A stretch of DNA of 64,000 bases from Limonium bicolor (GCA_023374045.1 CM041776.1:477389375-477453374); one strand, 5' to 3'; positions 24,911 through 34,533 are shown, counted from the stretch's first letter. Notes: a model not told the origin generated them from the letters alone. Numbers and translations: made by a program.

Positions 24911-26460
24911 TTTCCTTGCTCACACGGTTTCCCACTCATCTTCTCCCTTCTTCTTTGTTCTCTCACGATAAACCACTACCACCATTAAAACACAAGCTTT
25001 GACCACTTGCTAAATCTAGCTCACTTGTCCAAATCAAAAACAAATACCACCAATCTCTTCCTCTCATCAAGCTCTTCATTCCTATCTTCTCAAAACTCCA
25101 AGAGCTCCATTTCGGTGCCAAGGTGTTCCACCATTGAAGGAGCTTGAGCTTATTTTGACATATTATTACTCTCCTTTGCTTCTAGGTAAGGAATCTCAAA
25201 CAAAAATCAAGTTTCCTCCTTGTTTTTGTCATGTCCGAAAATACACATTGATATAGCTCATTGTGTGACTTTGTTCTAGCTTCATTTCAACTCTTCATGG
25301 ACTAGGTGGAGTCCTCTCTTGTTGTATATCCAAACTCTCTTCAAAGAACAAGGTAAAACAACTACATTAATGTTTTGAAACAATGTCAAATTAGGGTTTA
25401 CAATGAGATGAAGCTTATAGCTTGAATACTCATTATAAAGTTTGTATATTGTTTAGAACTTGTCAAGAATCAAGTACTCTATTGGTTTTCTAAAGGAAAC
25501 AAGAAAGAAGTTATTGCAAAAGAGGTAAATCTACTAACCTAATGCTATTTTAATGCCTTAGGAGAAATGAGCTTATAATGCTTATTAAAACTATCTAAAG
25601 AGCCAATGGGGAATGACTTAGTAAAGTGTTCTTAAGAGACTAGTAAAGGGCATATGTGTATGTTGAGTGTATTTGCAGGTTAAAGGCATATATATTGTGG
25701 AAATTCAGTGTTTATGATTTAAGCACTTTAAGGGCCTAAGAGCCATGCATTTTAAGGGCCTAAGTGCCATGCAATTTAAATTGTGCACTATATTGTAATG
25801 TGGTGTAAATTTGGTGAAATTATGTATGAGAGTGTTCTTGATGATTTTAGATGTTCTTGTGTGTTTAAAGGAGAAGGTAAAGTGTTTAGGCATGGTAATG
25901 TTCTAGGGGAACCCATGTCAAAATCTAGGTAGGAAGTAAGAAGTTCTAAGTGTTTACATAAGGTTTGGTGAGTTAGAAAGTGTAGGAAATGAATAAGGAG
26001 TTCAAGATGTTTTAAAGGAATTTTGATGAACTAGGATGTGTTCTAGAGTGTAATTAGGACTTAGGCATAATCTTGAGATTTTAGTATGTACCAAAGTCAT
26101 TTTGGACTTAGGTAAAGACTTAGGCAAACTTTGGTAAACTAAGGAGAATGTATGAACTTGAGAAAGGATTGAGGTAATGATATAAGGAGTTAGTTGTGGG
26201 AGATGATGTTAAAGCAAGGAGAAAGCATTTTGGGATAGTAGTTACCATAGGTGAGAAACACCATCTAGGAACCTAGTATAAAATAACATAAGTGTTAAGG
26301 AATTTTTACAAGAAATAAGTAAATGATTTAAGGAATTAGAAAATGAGTTTCATGGATGTTGTATGTGGATGTAAGGTTACCAAATGTTGTTAGGAAGCAT
26401 TAAGAGGCCTTAGGAGAAGTTTGGTGAAGAATTGGCAAAGTTTGGGTAAGTTTAGAAGGC

Positions 26461-26794
26461 GACCGACCCAGGGGCCGACCCAGTTTTTGGGTCGGTCGAG
26501 CCTCTGTAAAATGTTAGGAAAATGTTCGGTGATGGTCCGACCCAAAAGGGTGGGTCGGACATGGGTCGGTCGGTCAAGTTTCAAAGGAGGGAAAATGTTC
26601 GCACATGGACCGACCCAGAATGGTGGGTCGGACGTGGGTCGGACGGCATGATTATAAGGAAGTAAAAGGGTTCTGTAATGGACCGACCCAGAAGGTTGGG
26701 TCGGACATGGGTCGGTCAAGGTAAGTTTTTCAGACCCGAAGACCACTGGGAGGGTCCGACCCAGTTGTGGGTCGGACGGTGGGTCGGTCGGACC
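26461..26794. repeat. Array of five three-armed palindromic units (5' LTR)
   Basis: Units start at 26461, 26535, 26608, 26681 and 26754 (spacing 74, 73, 73, 73). A typical unit is GACCGACCCA, then TGGGTCGGAC, then GGGTCGGTC: one forward arm and two reverse arms. The matching array in the 3' LTR is at 36760-37085, with small deletions. Confidence 0.92.
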
Positions 26795-27746
26795 AAAACT
26801 TGTAAAAAAAAAAAACAGAAAAGAATGTGACTTATGTAGTTAACCCTAGGGTGTATAATGAAGGTAACCTAGGGTAAGATAGGCATTAAAACATGTCATA
26901 CAATCATGTTAAATACTTAGTGAGTTTGGAGTTAATAAATAATTAACCGACATTACTAATGTGTTTAGGATTCTCTCAAGGTGGAAATCAGTCGAGGCAA
27001 GGACCAAGGTATGGTTTTCTTGCAGTCTGTTGCCTACCGGTTTACACCGGCTTGTGTGTTGTTTGTTTTCTGTGTGTTTATGACTTTGTAAGATTAAACC
27101 ATGTAAAGAGTTTACAGTTGTTAAATATTATTATGTTGTTAATTATGACTCTCTCTTCCCATGTGAGTGTCTAACAAGACTTGACCTATTATTGTGAATC
27201 GTTGTTGTGCTCAATGTTGAACTACTAACATGGGCTAACGGGGGAAGTGAGGAGTCCGGTCTGTTCCGGCCACGCGTGTGAGTATGGGAGTCGATGTCAT
27301 AACCGGTTCGATTCTCTCTGTATGTTATGGTTAAGTTTCCAATTTGGTTTCTAACCTTCCCTTTAGCTTAACCAAGGCTATTTTACTGACTCACGTCGGG
27401 CCACAGGGGCATACTATGTGTTTTGTTTCGGTGTGCTTGGATCACTATATCCGGGGCACCTTGTGTTAAGTTAACCGTTCAATCTAACCGGACGGTAACG
27501 AGTTATGTAACGAGCTAAGTATGAGCGTGGCAACATTCTCGAAGCTCTCAATGGGGACTAACTGTGTTGGTTCTCTTCCTAAAAGGATTTGTATGTTTGT
27601 GATGTGTGTTATGATGTGTACAATACCCTTGTTATGTTATATGTATGTGTGTGTGTTTAAAAATAAATATCATGTCATCCTGACAATTGGTTGCGCGTAT
27701 CCCGGTAGTCGATGGGCTGCGCGTTAGCCATACCAGCAAAGGTGCT

Positions 27747-27779
27747 GACCCCCTCGGGGGCTCCATATTTTTATTGCAG
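27747..27779 (+). other. Hairpin plus splice acceptor near the LTR 3' end
   Basis: GACCCCCTCGGGGGCTC (27747-27763) can fold as CCCC/GGGG with a tiny loop. It is followed by a T-rich run and GCAG at 27779. Same arrangement as 11081-11126. Confidence 0.45.
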
Positions 27780-28150
27780 GATGAGGATCGAAGAGGCAGA
27801 GTGGCTCTAGGTCCTAGAGAGTAGTTTACTTTTGAAGTACTTTTGGATGTTTGCCCGGGTTGCGCCTGTGCACCCGTGGCGTATTATATACTTGTTGGTG
27901 ACGGTTTACAGTGAAGTATACAGTGAAGGATTTATGTAAATACTCGGTATTATATTGTTATATATATGGTTGTTAGTTCTATGCTCGGGAGTCTGATCAT
28001 CAGACCGGTACATTTGTATTTATTCAGCCTTGTTAACCACGTGGGTGGTTGACGGCATTGTAGCACCAATCGTTTAGTTATCGTTTAGTTGTTTATTTTC
28101 CGCTGCGATTCCAAGTATAGTTATGTGCGTAGTAGGGGTGTTACAAAAAG

Positions 28151-28162
28151 TGGTATCAGAGC
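28151..28162 (+). other. tRNA primer-binding site of the AlkB element
   Basis: TGGTATCAGAGC, complementary to the 3' end of initiator-Met tRNA, five bases after the LTR end. This is the usual minus-strand primer site for plant chromoviruses. Confidence 0.93.
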
Positions 28163-28363
28163 GAAGTATCGCTCTGATGACTAGAATACCGAGCTTAGGG
28201 ATATACCGAGTTAGGAAACCTAACTACAGATACCTAAGTGAACAGATTTGGAAAGGTTAACCACTAACTAAGTGTGGAGATACCTTATTATCGGGAAGCG
28301 TTACAATCGTTGGACCGATAAGTGTGCAAGCATAATGCTAATGAGATGTTCATATAAATTCAG
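28163..28363 (+). other. Gag leader of the AlkB element
   Basis: About 200 untranslated bases before the gag ATG at 28364. It ends ATAAATTCAG/ATG, resembling a 3' splice site as in element X. No stable coding frame. Confidence 0.5.
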
Positions 28364-29804
28364 ATGGCAGGTAGACCACGAGGAGGCCGCGGGCGCGGTA
28401 CTGGAGGTATGGGTGACCAGGGATGATACTACGGCACAGACCATGGCTGAGGCAGTTGCAGCCGCCGTAGCCCTGGTACCCCAGTAGTTGCTGCTATACA
28501 GCAAGGGCACAGCCTGGAGTTCAGCCACCACCACCACCGCCACGAGAGACCAATTGGGTCAAGGCGTTGGCTGATCTGAGGCCGCCTTCATTCAGTGGGG
28601 AGACCGATCCCCGTAAGCTCGAGGCGTACATCTCCGAGATGGAGACCGCCTTCGAAACCCTAGCACCACCTGAGCAGGTCAAGGTACGACTTGCTGCTTA
28701 TACTGAAAGGCTCGGCACAAAACTGGTGGAAGCTTGTGCGCGAGGGTAGAGTTGCTGATCCGACATTCCAGTGGAGGGAGTACACGGCTCTTCTGCGAGC
28801 CAAATACTACCCTATACATGTGCAAGAGGCCAAGCGCCTGGAGTTGGACAACCTGAGGCAAGGGGATAAGATGACGGTAGATGAGTACTACTCAGCCTTC
28901 ATCGGACTAATCCACCTGCTACCGGATCTGGGTTACTCAGACCGGATCCTTGTGAACCGTTTCTACAACGGACTGAACTACGCCTACGCTACGGCATGGG
29001 GCCTACTGGATATACCACCTTGCAGGTAAAGGAATTACAGTGTGATGTGAATAAGTGTGTACAATGTGTTAATGTGATGTGAATTTATTTGGCGGGGCAT
29101 AACTGACACCCTAAATATAGGAGTGCTATCATGCCGCTGCTATTGTGGAGATCACCGTCCGTCTGAGGGACGAGGAGAGTGCGCTCAAGCGCAAGGCTCA
29201 GAACGAGGGCCAAGGCACGCAAGGGCAGTGGGGAGGGAAGAAGAAGAAGTCATACTCCCAGTCCCAGAAAGGACAGCAACAGGGTGGCAAGGGCCAGACC
29301 CAGACCACCACTGCTGATGAGCCTCTGCAGCTCACCTATGCGTATGCGGCCAAGCCCCTACGTTCTTACCCACCTAAGGGTAATTGTCTAAACCTGTGTG
29401 ATAAGTTAGAGTATATGTTGATAAGTCGTGAAACAAGTATTAATGGTGTATTGTGATAGCAGCTAGCACGGGCTCTGGACCGGAGCGCCACTATTACTGC
29501 AAGTGGTGCAACGGCGACCACCCCGGCAAGGACTGCAAGGGTAATGATGTTCAGTGCCGGTACTGTAAGAAGATGGGTCACCGCGACCATGAGTGCTGGC
29601 AGAACCCGAACAGTAGGAACTTCAGGCCCAAGGGGCAATGGAAGGGTAAGGCCACTGCGACCACCGATGGCCAGAAGACGGCGAACCAGCCACCCCCAGA
29701 TCAGAGGTACACGGAGTCCCAGAAGGGGAAGGGGTCGGGGTCCAACAAGGCCACCCTGAATGTGGTGGACCGGTCTGAGGCGCCAGGGCCCTCTTCTAGA
29801 CCAG
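28364..29804 (+). CDS. Gag of the AlkB element, three exons
   Basis: Exon 1 (28364-29025) starts MAGRPRGGRGRGTGG, an RG-rich tail like that of X. It carries the gag core: NWWKLVREG, LLRAKYYPIHV, MTVDEYYSAFIGLIHLLP. Exon 2 (29121-29379) is lysine/glutamine-rich and ends KPLRSYPPKG. Exon 3 (29460-29804) holds two zinc knuckles, CKWCNGDHPGKDC and CRYCKKMGHRDHEC, then a basic tail. Introns 29026-29120 and 29380-29459 are GT...AG, and the second splice is exactly in phase (AAG G/CA GCT). Exon 1 has a few one-base shifts, near 28425, 28680 and 28995, that need correction or reflect decay. Confidence 0.8.
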
Positions 29805-30041
29805 GTACCGCCTAAGTTGTTGAATGTAATAAGTGTCTGCATACCGCATTTCATGCATGTGTGTGAGTGAGTTTAAATAAAAACCCATGTGAGTGAATGA
29901 ATAAAGTATAGTGTGAGATTTACCTAACTAGAGTACTCTAAACTTAAAGGAACTTTCAATATATGTTATCCAATCCCACCCACACCGAACCCTGAAGAAA
30001 CCACCATCAACATCACCGACTTTCCATTGGAGCAATGTCAG

Positions 30042-30678
30042 GTCATCCAGCCAGGTATACTTTTATACCTGACACCGGAGGCACAATCCATATCATCAAC
30101 GATGCGACGAACTTGGAGCAAAACCAGGAGGGTTTTACACACCCGAATACCCGAACGGAGCAAGGATGCAATTGAAGATGATGTGCATGGGTAAGGACTG
30201 GAACCCTTACACCAAGTCATATCAAGAAGTTCGAGCTGAAGATGGAGCAACAGTATCAAGTATACCAGAGGAGTTCCACGCGGTCGTTAACCACGCCGTG
30301 GGAATTGCTCAGCAAGTTGAAGCGGATTCAATTCCAAGTGTAAAAGCAGATTTATGCATTGTAAACTTCTACCAGAAAGGTGGACGGTTGGGTATGCACC
30401 AAGATAAGGACGAGTCACCCGAGTCTCTAAGTAAGGGAGTACCCGTGGTGTCTTGGTCCATTGGTGATACCGCAGTATTTGTGTATGGCGAGCAGAAGCG
30501 TGCTGACCTCGCAAAGAAGCTATTGCTAAAATCGGGAGATGTATTAATCATGGGTGGGCAATCAAGGATGCTATACCATGGCATCAGGAAGATCAAACTG
30601 AATACCGCACCGTCGGCAGTGATCAATGCCACACACATGAAACCCGGACGTTTGAATCTGACTTTCAGACAGTTTTAA
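30042..30678 (+). CDS. AlkB-family 2-oxoglutarate/Fe(II) dioxygenase captured by the retrotransposon
   Basis: The intact frame 30166-30678 (170 aa) reads as an ALKBH1-like catalytic domain: MQLKMMCMGKDWNPYTKSY, then VKADLCIVNFYQKGGRLGMH, the iron ligands H and D in GMHQDKDES, VVSWSIGDTAVFVYGE, SGDVLIMGGQSR, the distal ligand H in YHGIRKI, and the 2-oxoglutarate and substrate arginines in GRLNLTFRQF at the C-terminus. Homology continues upstream to about 30042 (VIQPGILLY, HIINDATN, GFYTPEYPNG) through two one-base shifts near 30075 and 30132; the latter is at a G/T homopolymer. AlkB enzymes oxidatively remove methyl groups from DNA or RNA bases. Which substrate this one uses cannot be told. 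It lies between gag and protease on the same strand, with no ATG before the conserved start, so it may be translated as a gag fusion by splicing or from the Met at 30166. Confidence 0.9.
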
Positions 30679-30856
30679 GCCTTGTATAATTATGTGACAA
30701 ACCAGTATGTATTAAGGATGTTGTAAGTGTGGATCATGGCGACAGTATAAGCCAATAAATGTTGTAAAAAGGAGTATGTTAATGAATAAAGTGGAGTTGT
30801 TTGAATCATATCAACCGTGTTGTTACCCAATACTTATTAGTTTGCCAATGAATTAG
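30679..30856 (+). other. Spacer between AlkB stop and protease exon
   Basis: Non-coding, AT-rich, ends in a weak pyrimidine run and TTAG. Read as the tail of the candidate third intron. No terminator or poly(A) signal stands out. Confidence 0.4.
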
Positions 30857-32052
30857 GCTGTGCACTCGGAACGGGAGGTATACTGAGTGTCTGCAATAAG
30901 GCAGAAGCCGGCAAGAGCGGCACAATCCTCACCGGTACCTTTCCAGTGAATGGCGTGGATGCATCGATCCTGTTCGACTCTGGAGCCTCACATACATTCA
31001 TTTCGCTATCATTTGCGAAGAGGCTGGGGTTAGATGGTGAAGAGATGCCAGACTTCGTGGTTACTCTCCCGTCGAAGGAGCGGATCCGATGTACCCGCTA
31101 CTACCGAGGTGCTATTGTTCGAATCAGGAGTGAAGAGTTTCCGATCGACTTGATAGAGTTCGACGGACTAGGCTTTGATGTGATTGTCGGGATGAACTGG
31201 TTGGAGCGGCACAAGGGTAGAATCCTGTGTGCCGAGCATCGACTGCTTCTTCGGAGTCCATCTGGGGTTACCATATCTTACCGCCAGAGGCCCAGGGAGC
31301 CTTCGACTCAGATCATCACCGCCATGGCTATGTATCACGAGTTACGACGAGGGAGTGATGTATACCTCTGCTATGTCCAGGACATAGAGAGAGACCCTGA
31401 GTTTAGCCCAGATGTGCCGGTAGTGTCGGAGTTTCCTGATGTATTTCCTAAGGAACTGCCGGGCATGCCGCCAGCACGAGAGGTTGAGTTTGAGATTGAC
31501 TTGATTCCGGGCACCGGACCCATTGCGAAAGCACCTTACCGAATGGCTCCAGCAGAAATGACAGAGCTCAAGGAGCAGCTGAGAGACCTACTCGACAAGG
31601 GCTTTATCCGCCCTAGTGTGTCACCATGGGGAGCGCCGGTTCTCTTCGTGAAGAAGAAGGACGGTAGCCTCCGCCTATGTATTGATTATCGGGAGCTGAA
31701 TGCTGTTACGGTGAAGAACCGTTACCCCTTACCACGCATCGACGATCTATTTGATCAGCTTAGGGGAGCATCAGTATTCTCCAAGATAGACCTACGTTCC
31801 GGATATCACCAGATTGCCATCCGTGACAGTGACATCGAAAAGACAGCTTTCAGAACTAGGTATGGGCACTATGAGTTCACCGTTATGCCGTTTGGCTTAT
31901 CAAATGCACCAGCAAAGTTCATGGACTTAATGAACCGTTTGTTCCAAGATCAGTTGGACAAATCAGTGGTAGTCTTCATCGATGACATTCTTGTGTATTC
32001 TAAATCGAAAGGTGAGCACGAAAGCCACCTGAGAGATGTGTTACAACATTGA
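30857..32052 (+). CDS. Pol part 1: aspartic protease and reverse transcriptase palm
   Basis: The frame 30946-32052 (368 aa) opens with the protease active site [12 protein letters not shown] (residues 9-20). It then has [11 protein letters not shown], the linker [14 protein letters not shown], and the RT motifs [37 protein letters not shown] and the catalytic [11 protein letters not shown] (Asp pair near 346-347). The frame extends upstream to the acceptor at 30857. It ends where one base appears to be missing in CATTGAGG at about 32050. All key residues are present, so the enzyme may be functional if that shift is a sequence error. The chromovirus (Tekay/Del-like) assignment rests on these motifs and the C-terminal tail. 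Confidence 0.9.
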
Positions 32053-33371
32053 GGAGAAATCAGCTGTATGCTAAATTTTCTAAATGTGAATTTTGGTTGA
32101 ACCAAGTATCATTCCTTGGACATGTGATATCTGAGGCCGGGATCGCTGTTGATCCGGCAAAGATAGATGCAGTGCGCACCTGGCCTAGGCCGAAGACAGT
32201 TACCGATATCAGGAGCTTCCTCGGTCTGGCAGGTTACTATAGGAGATTTGTGAAGGACTTCTCCAGTGTCTCGAAGCCGATGACTTCCTTGATGAAGAAG
32301 GATGCACCATTCGAGTGGACAGTCGACTGTGAGAGGGCTTTCGCGAGTCTCAAGGATGCTCTGACATCTGCACCGGTTCTGACATTACCAGACGGTCCAG
32401 ATGGTTTCGAGGTCTATTGCGACGCATCAGGCAGGGGTATGGGTTGTGTGTTGATGCAACACGGGAAGGTCGTGGCTTACGCCTCCCGACAGCTGAAGAA
32501 GCATGAGGAGAACTACCCTACCCACGACTTAGAGTTGGGGGCCATTGTCTTCGCACTGAAGATATGGCGACATCATTTGTATGGGGTAAGCGTGACAATC
32601 TATTCTGACCACAAGAGTTTAAAGTACTTGTTCACTCAGAAGGAGTTGAACATGAGGCAAAGAAGGTGGGTTGAATTCCTGAATGATTATGACATCAATT
32701 TACAGTACAAGGAGGGTAAGGCAAATGTGGTAGCTGACGCATTGAGTCGCCGAGCACACTCTCTCCATTCGCTAGTCTCTCATACTGGCTTGGTTGAAGA
32801 GGTGCGGAGTGCTCAGATGACGGATCAGTATATGATGGAGATCAGACAGAAGCTTATTGATGGCACATTCGAGGGTCAGAAGTACGACTTCAGACTCCAC
32901 GATGATGACCTGATTAGGCTCAATGGCAGATTGTGTATACCCAGGAGTAGCGCTGAGCTGAAGGAGCGCATACTGAGTGAATCCCACTGTTCTACTACTT
33001 CGATTCACCCCGGAGCTTCAAAGATGTATAAAGGTATGAAAAGATACTTCTGGTGGGCTGGAATGAAAAAGGATGTAAATGACTATGTGTTGAGGTGTCT
33101 CACTTGTCAGAAGGTCAAGTTTGAGCACCGACGGCCTGGTGGTATGGTGCAGCCAATGCCAGTGCCGGAGTGGAAGTTCCATGACATATCTATGGACTTC
33201 GTAGTAGGGCTTCCGCCTACAAGGGGAGGTCTGAATATGATTTGGGTGGTAGTTGACCGACTGACCAAGGTGTCTCGATTCATTCCGATGAAGGACACCT
33301 GGAAAGTGGCAAGATTGGCAGAATTGTTCGATAAAGAGATTGTTAGACATCATGGGTACCAAAGACGATAG
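32049..33371 (+). CDS. Pol part 2: RT thumb, RNase H and integrase N-terminal half
   Basis: 440 aa. It starts with [16 protein letters not shown] and [15 protein letters not shown] (RT connection). RNase H follows: [12 protein letters not shown] (first Asp at residue 125), [16 protein letters not shown] (Glu) and [11 protein letters not shown] (Asp). The integrase zinc-binding HHCC segment is around [17 protein letters not shown] to CLTCQKVK, and the first catalytic Asp is in [11 protein letters not shown]. The frame is lost at about 33355, where CATCATGGGTACC seems to lack one G. The next 75 bases continue the integrase in another frame with the second catalytic Asp (VSDRDTRFL). Confidence 0.9.
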   Translation: MRRNQLYAKFSKCEFWLNQVSFLGHVISEAGIAVDPAKIDAVRTWPRPKTVTDIRSFLGLAGYYRRFVKDFSSVSKPMTSLMKKDAPFEWTVDCERAFASLKDALTSAPVLTLPDGPDGFEVYCDASGRGMGCVLMQHGKVVAYASRQLKKHEENYPTHDLELGAIVFALKIWRHHLYGVSVTIYSDHKSLKYLFTQKELNMRQRRWVEFLNDYDINLQYKEGKANVVADALSRRAHSLHSLVSHTGLVEEVRSAQMTDQYMMEIRQKLIDGTFEGQKYDFRLHDDDLIRLNGRLCIPRSSAELKERILSESHCSTTSIHPGASKMYKGMKRYFWWAGMKKDVNDYVLRCLTCQKVKFEHRRPGGMVQPMPVPEWKFHDISMDFVVGLPPTRGGLNMIWVVVDRLTKVSRFIPMKDTWKVARLAELFDKEIVRHHGYQRR

Positions 33372-33445
33372 TATCTGACAGAGATACCAGATTCCTATCC
33401 AGATATTGGAAGTCTACACGAGAGGCACTTGGTACTGAACTGAAA

Positions 33446-34234
33446 TTGAGCACGGCGTTTCACCCACAGACCGATGGTCAGAGTGAGCGCACCATACAGA
33501 CACTTGAGGATATGCTACGTGCATGTGCACTTGACTTTCAGACCAGCTGGATTGATAAGTTACATCTGATCGAATTTAGCTACAACAACAGTTATCATGC
33601 ATCGATCAAGATGTCTCCCTTCCAGGCATTGTACGGTAGACCATGCCGCACGCCATTATGCTGGGATGAGTCGAGTGAGACGGTCATTATAGGACCAGAG
33701 TATCTTGAGCAAGTTCAGGCAGAAGTTCGCCAGATCAGGGCTAATATGAAAGCAGCTCAGGATAGACAAAAGTCGTACGCAGATGTGCGCCGACGTGACC
33801 TGGAGTTCGCCGTGGGCGATCAGGTATTTTTGAGAGTATCCCCCATGAAGGGAGTATTTCGTTTTGGCCAGAAAGGCAAGTTGAGCCCAAAGTATGTGGG
33901 TCCTTATGTTGTGACGGAGCGGATCGGCCCGGTAGCTTATAGACTTGATTTACCCGCCGAGCTGGGCAAGGTACATGATGTATTTCATGTGTCCCAGTTG
34001 AAGAAGTATATGTCTCATCCGTCTCATGTACTTCAGCCTGAAAGGCTAACTTTAGAGCCGACCATGCGATCAGTGGAGACTCCGGTACGGATTCTGGACA
34101 CTAAGACTCGAGACACTCGCCATAAGTCTGTGAGACTGGTGAAGGTTCTCTGGTCTAACCAGGACGTTGAGGAGGCCACTTGGGAGCTGGAAGATAAGAT
34201 GAAGGCGAAGTACCCGTCGTTGTTTACTTCTTAG
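33446..34234 (+). CDS. Pol part 3: integrase C-terminal half with chromodomain-like tail
   Basis: 262 aa. It begins in the integrase core with HPQTDGQSERTIQTLED, where the Glu after GQS completes the D-D-E triad. Next come the GPY/F module (KYVGPYVVTERIGPVAYRLD, near residues 149-168) and a tail ending VKVLWSNQDVEEATWELED and KAKYPSLF, typical of plant chromovirus integrases. Such tails bind chromatin and steer insertion into heterochromatin. Stop at 34232-34234. Confidence 0.9.
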   Translation: MSTAFHPQTDGQSERTIQTLEDMLRACALDFQTSWIDKLHLIEFSYNNSYHASIKMSPFQALYGRPCRTPLCWDESSETVIIGPEYLEQVQAEVRQIRANMKAAQDRQKSYADVRRRDLEFAVGDQVFLRVSPMKGVFRFGQKGKLSPKYVGPYVVTERIGPVAYRLDLPAELGKVHDVFHVSQLKKYMSHPSHVLQPERLTLEPTMRSVETPVRILDTKTRDTRHKSVRLVKVLWSNQDVEEATWELEDKMKAKYPSLFTS

Positions 34235-34515
34235 TATTTGTATGTATAGGGTACGGGGCGTACCCCTATTTAAGGGGGTAGAGCCGTTTCGGTTATGTAT
34301 ATGACATGTATTTGAATACATTGTCTGTGTTGTATTGTCATGTTGTTAATGTTGCAGACCGCTGAGTCTGAATGATGTTGTGATGTTTTGTTGTTTGGAC
34401 CACGTGTCCGATATGATGTAAGATGTGTTAATGTGATATAGAAGTGTTGTTAATATGTGTTCTCATGTTCTAATGTTTAAAGTTATGTGGAAGTATGAAC
34501 TTTGGGGACAAAGTT
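34235..34515 (+). other. 3' untranslated interior of the AlkB element
   Basis: Non-coding DNA between the pol stop and the PPT. It includes TACGGGGCGTACCCC and the second PPT at 34268-34283, then a T/G-rich stretch. Confidence 0.7.
34268..34283 (+). other. Second polypurine tract of the AlkB element
   Basis: ATTTAAGGGGGTAGAG, about 250 bases upstream of the canonical PPT and just after pol. It is the same motif as in the other three related elements. Confidence 0.6.
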
Positions 34516-34533
34516 CTTTTAAGGGGGGTAGAT
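34516..34533 (+). other. Polypurine tract of the AlkB element
   Basis: CTTTTAAGGGGGGTAGAT, directly before the 3' LTR. It primes plus-strand synthesis. Confidence 0.9.

Larger units (their letters stand above)
25186..27779 (+). other. Candidate intron inside the AlkB-element LTR
   Basis: Donor TTGCTTCTAG/GTAAGGAA is at 25185/25186, and acceptor TTTTTATTGCAG/GATG ends at 27779, 366 bases before the LTR end. The same pair occurs at 35478 and 38064 in the 3' copy. Splicing would remove the palindrome array from mRNA while the unspliced genomic RNA keeps it. This is inferred from site strength and from conservation with 8026-11126. Confidence 0.45.
24238..28145 (+). mobile_element. 5' LTR (3908 bp) of the AlkB-carrying element
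   Basis: It runs from TGAAATACCCC to GGGGTGTTACA, followed by a primer site. The copy at 34534-38427 is nearly identical by eye, differing mostly by single-base indels in homopolymers, so the element looks young. It contains a TATA-like/TC-rich promoter zone near 24860-24960, a donor at 25186, duplicated AAGGGCCTAAG-GCCATGCA motifs near 25730, the palindrome array, and the GACTCACGTCGGGCCACAGG block shared with the 4.5 kb LTR. Confidence 0.93.
29805..30856 (+). other. Candidate third intron of gag-pol, containing the AlkB region
   Basis: Donor TAGACCAG/GTACCG is at 29804/29805 and acceptor CAATGAATTAG/GCTG ends at 30856. Exon 3 leaves one base (AGA CCA G), and the next exon supplies GC TGT GCA. 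The joined frame runs straight into [14 protein letters not shown] and the protease. The phase fit is what one in three random choices would give, so it supports but does not prove the intron. A second acceptor choice near 29957 (AAACTTAAAG/GAAC) is in the same phase and would join gag to the AlkB reading frame. Confidence 0.5.

Noticed and set aside
26390..26746. Minus frame of 118 residues in the AlkB-element LTR
   Set aside because: Reading of the palindrome array; broken in the other LTR copy.
29366..29854. 162-residue minus frame opposite gag exon 3
   Set aside because: Shadow of the zinc-knuckle exon; the sense frame carries the motifs.
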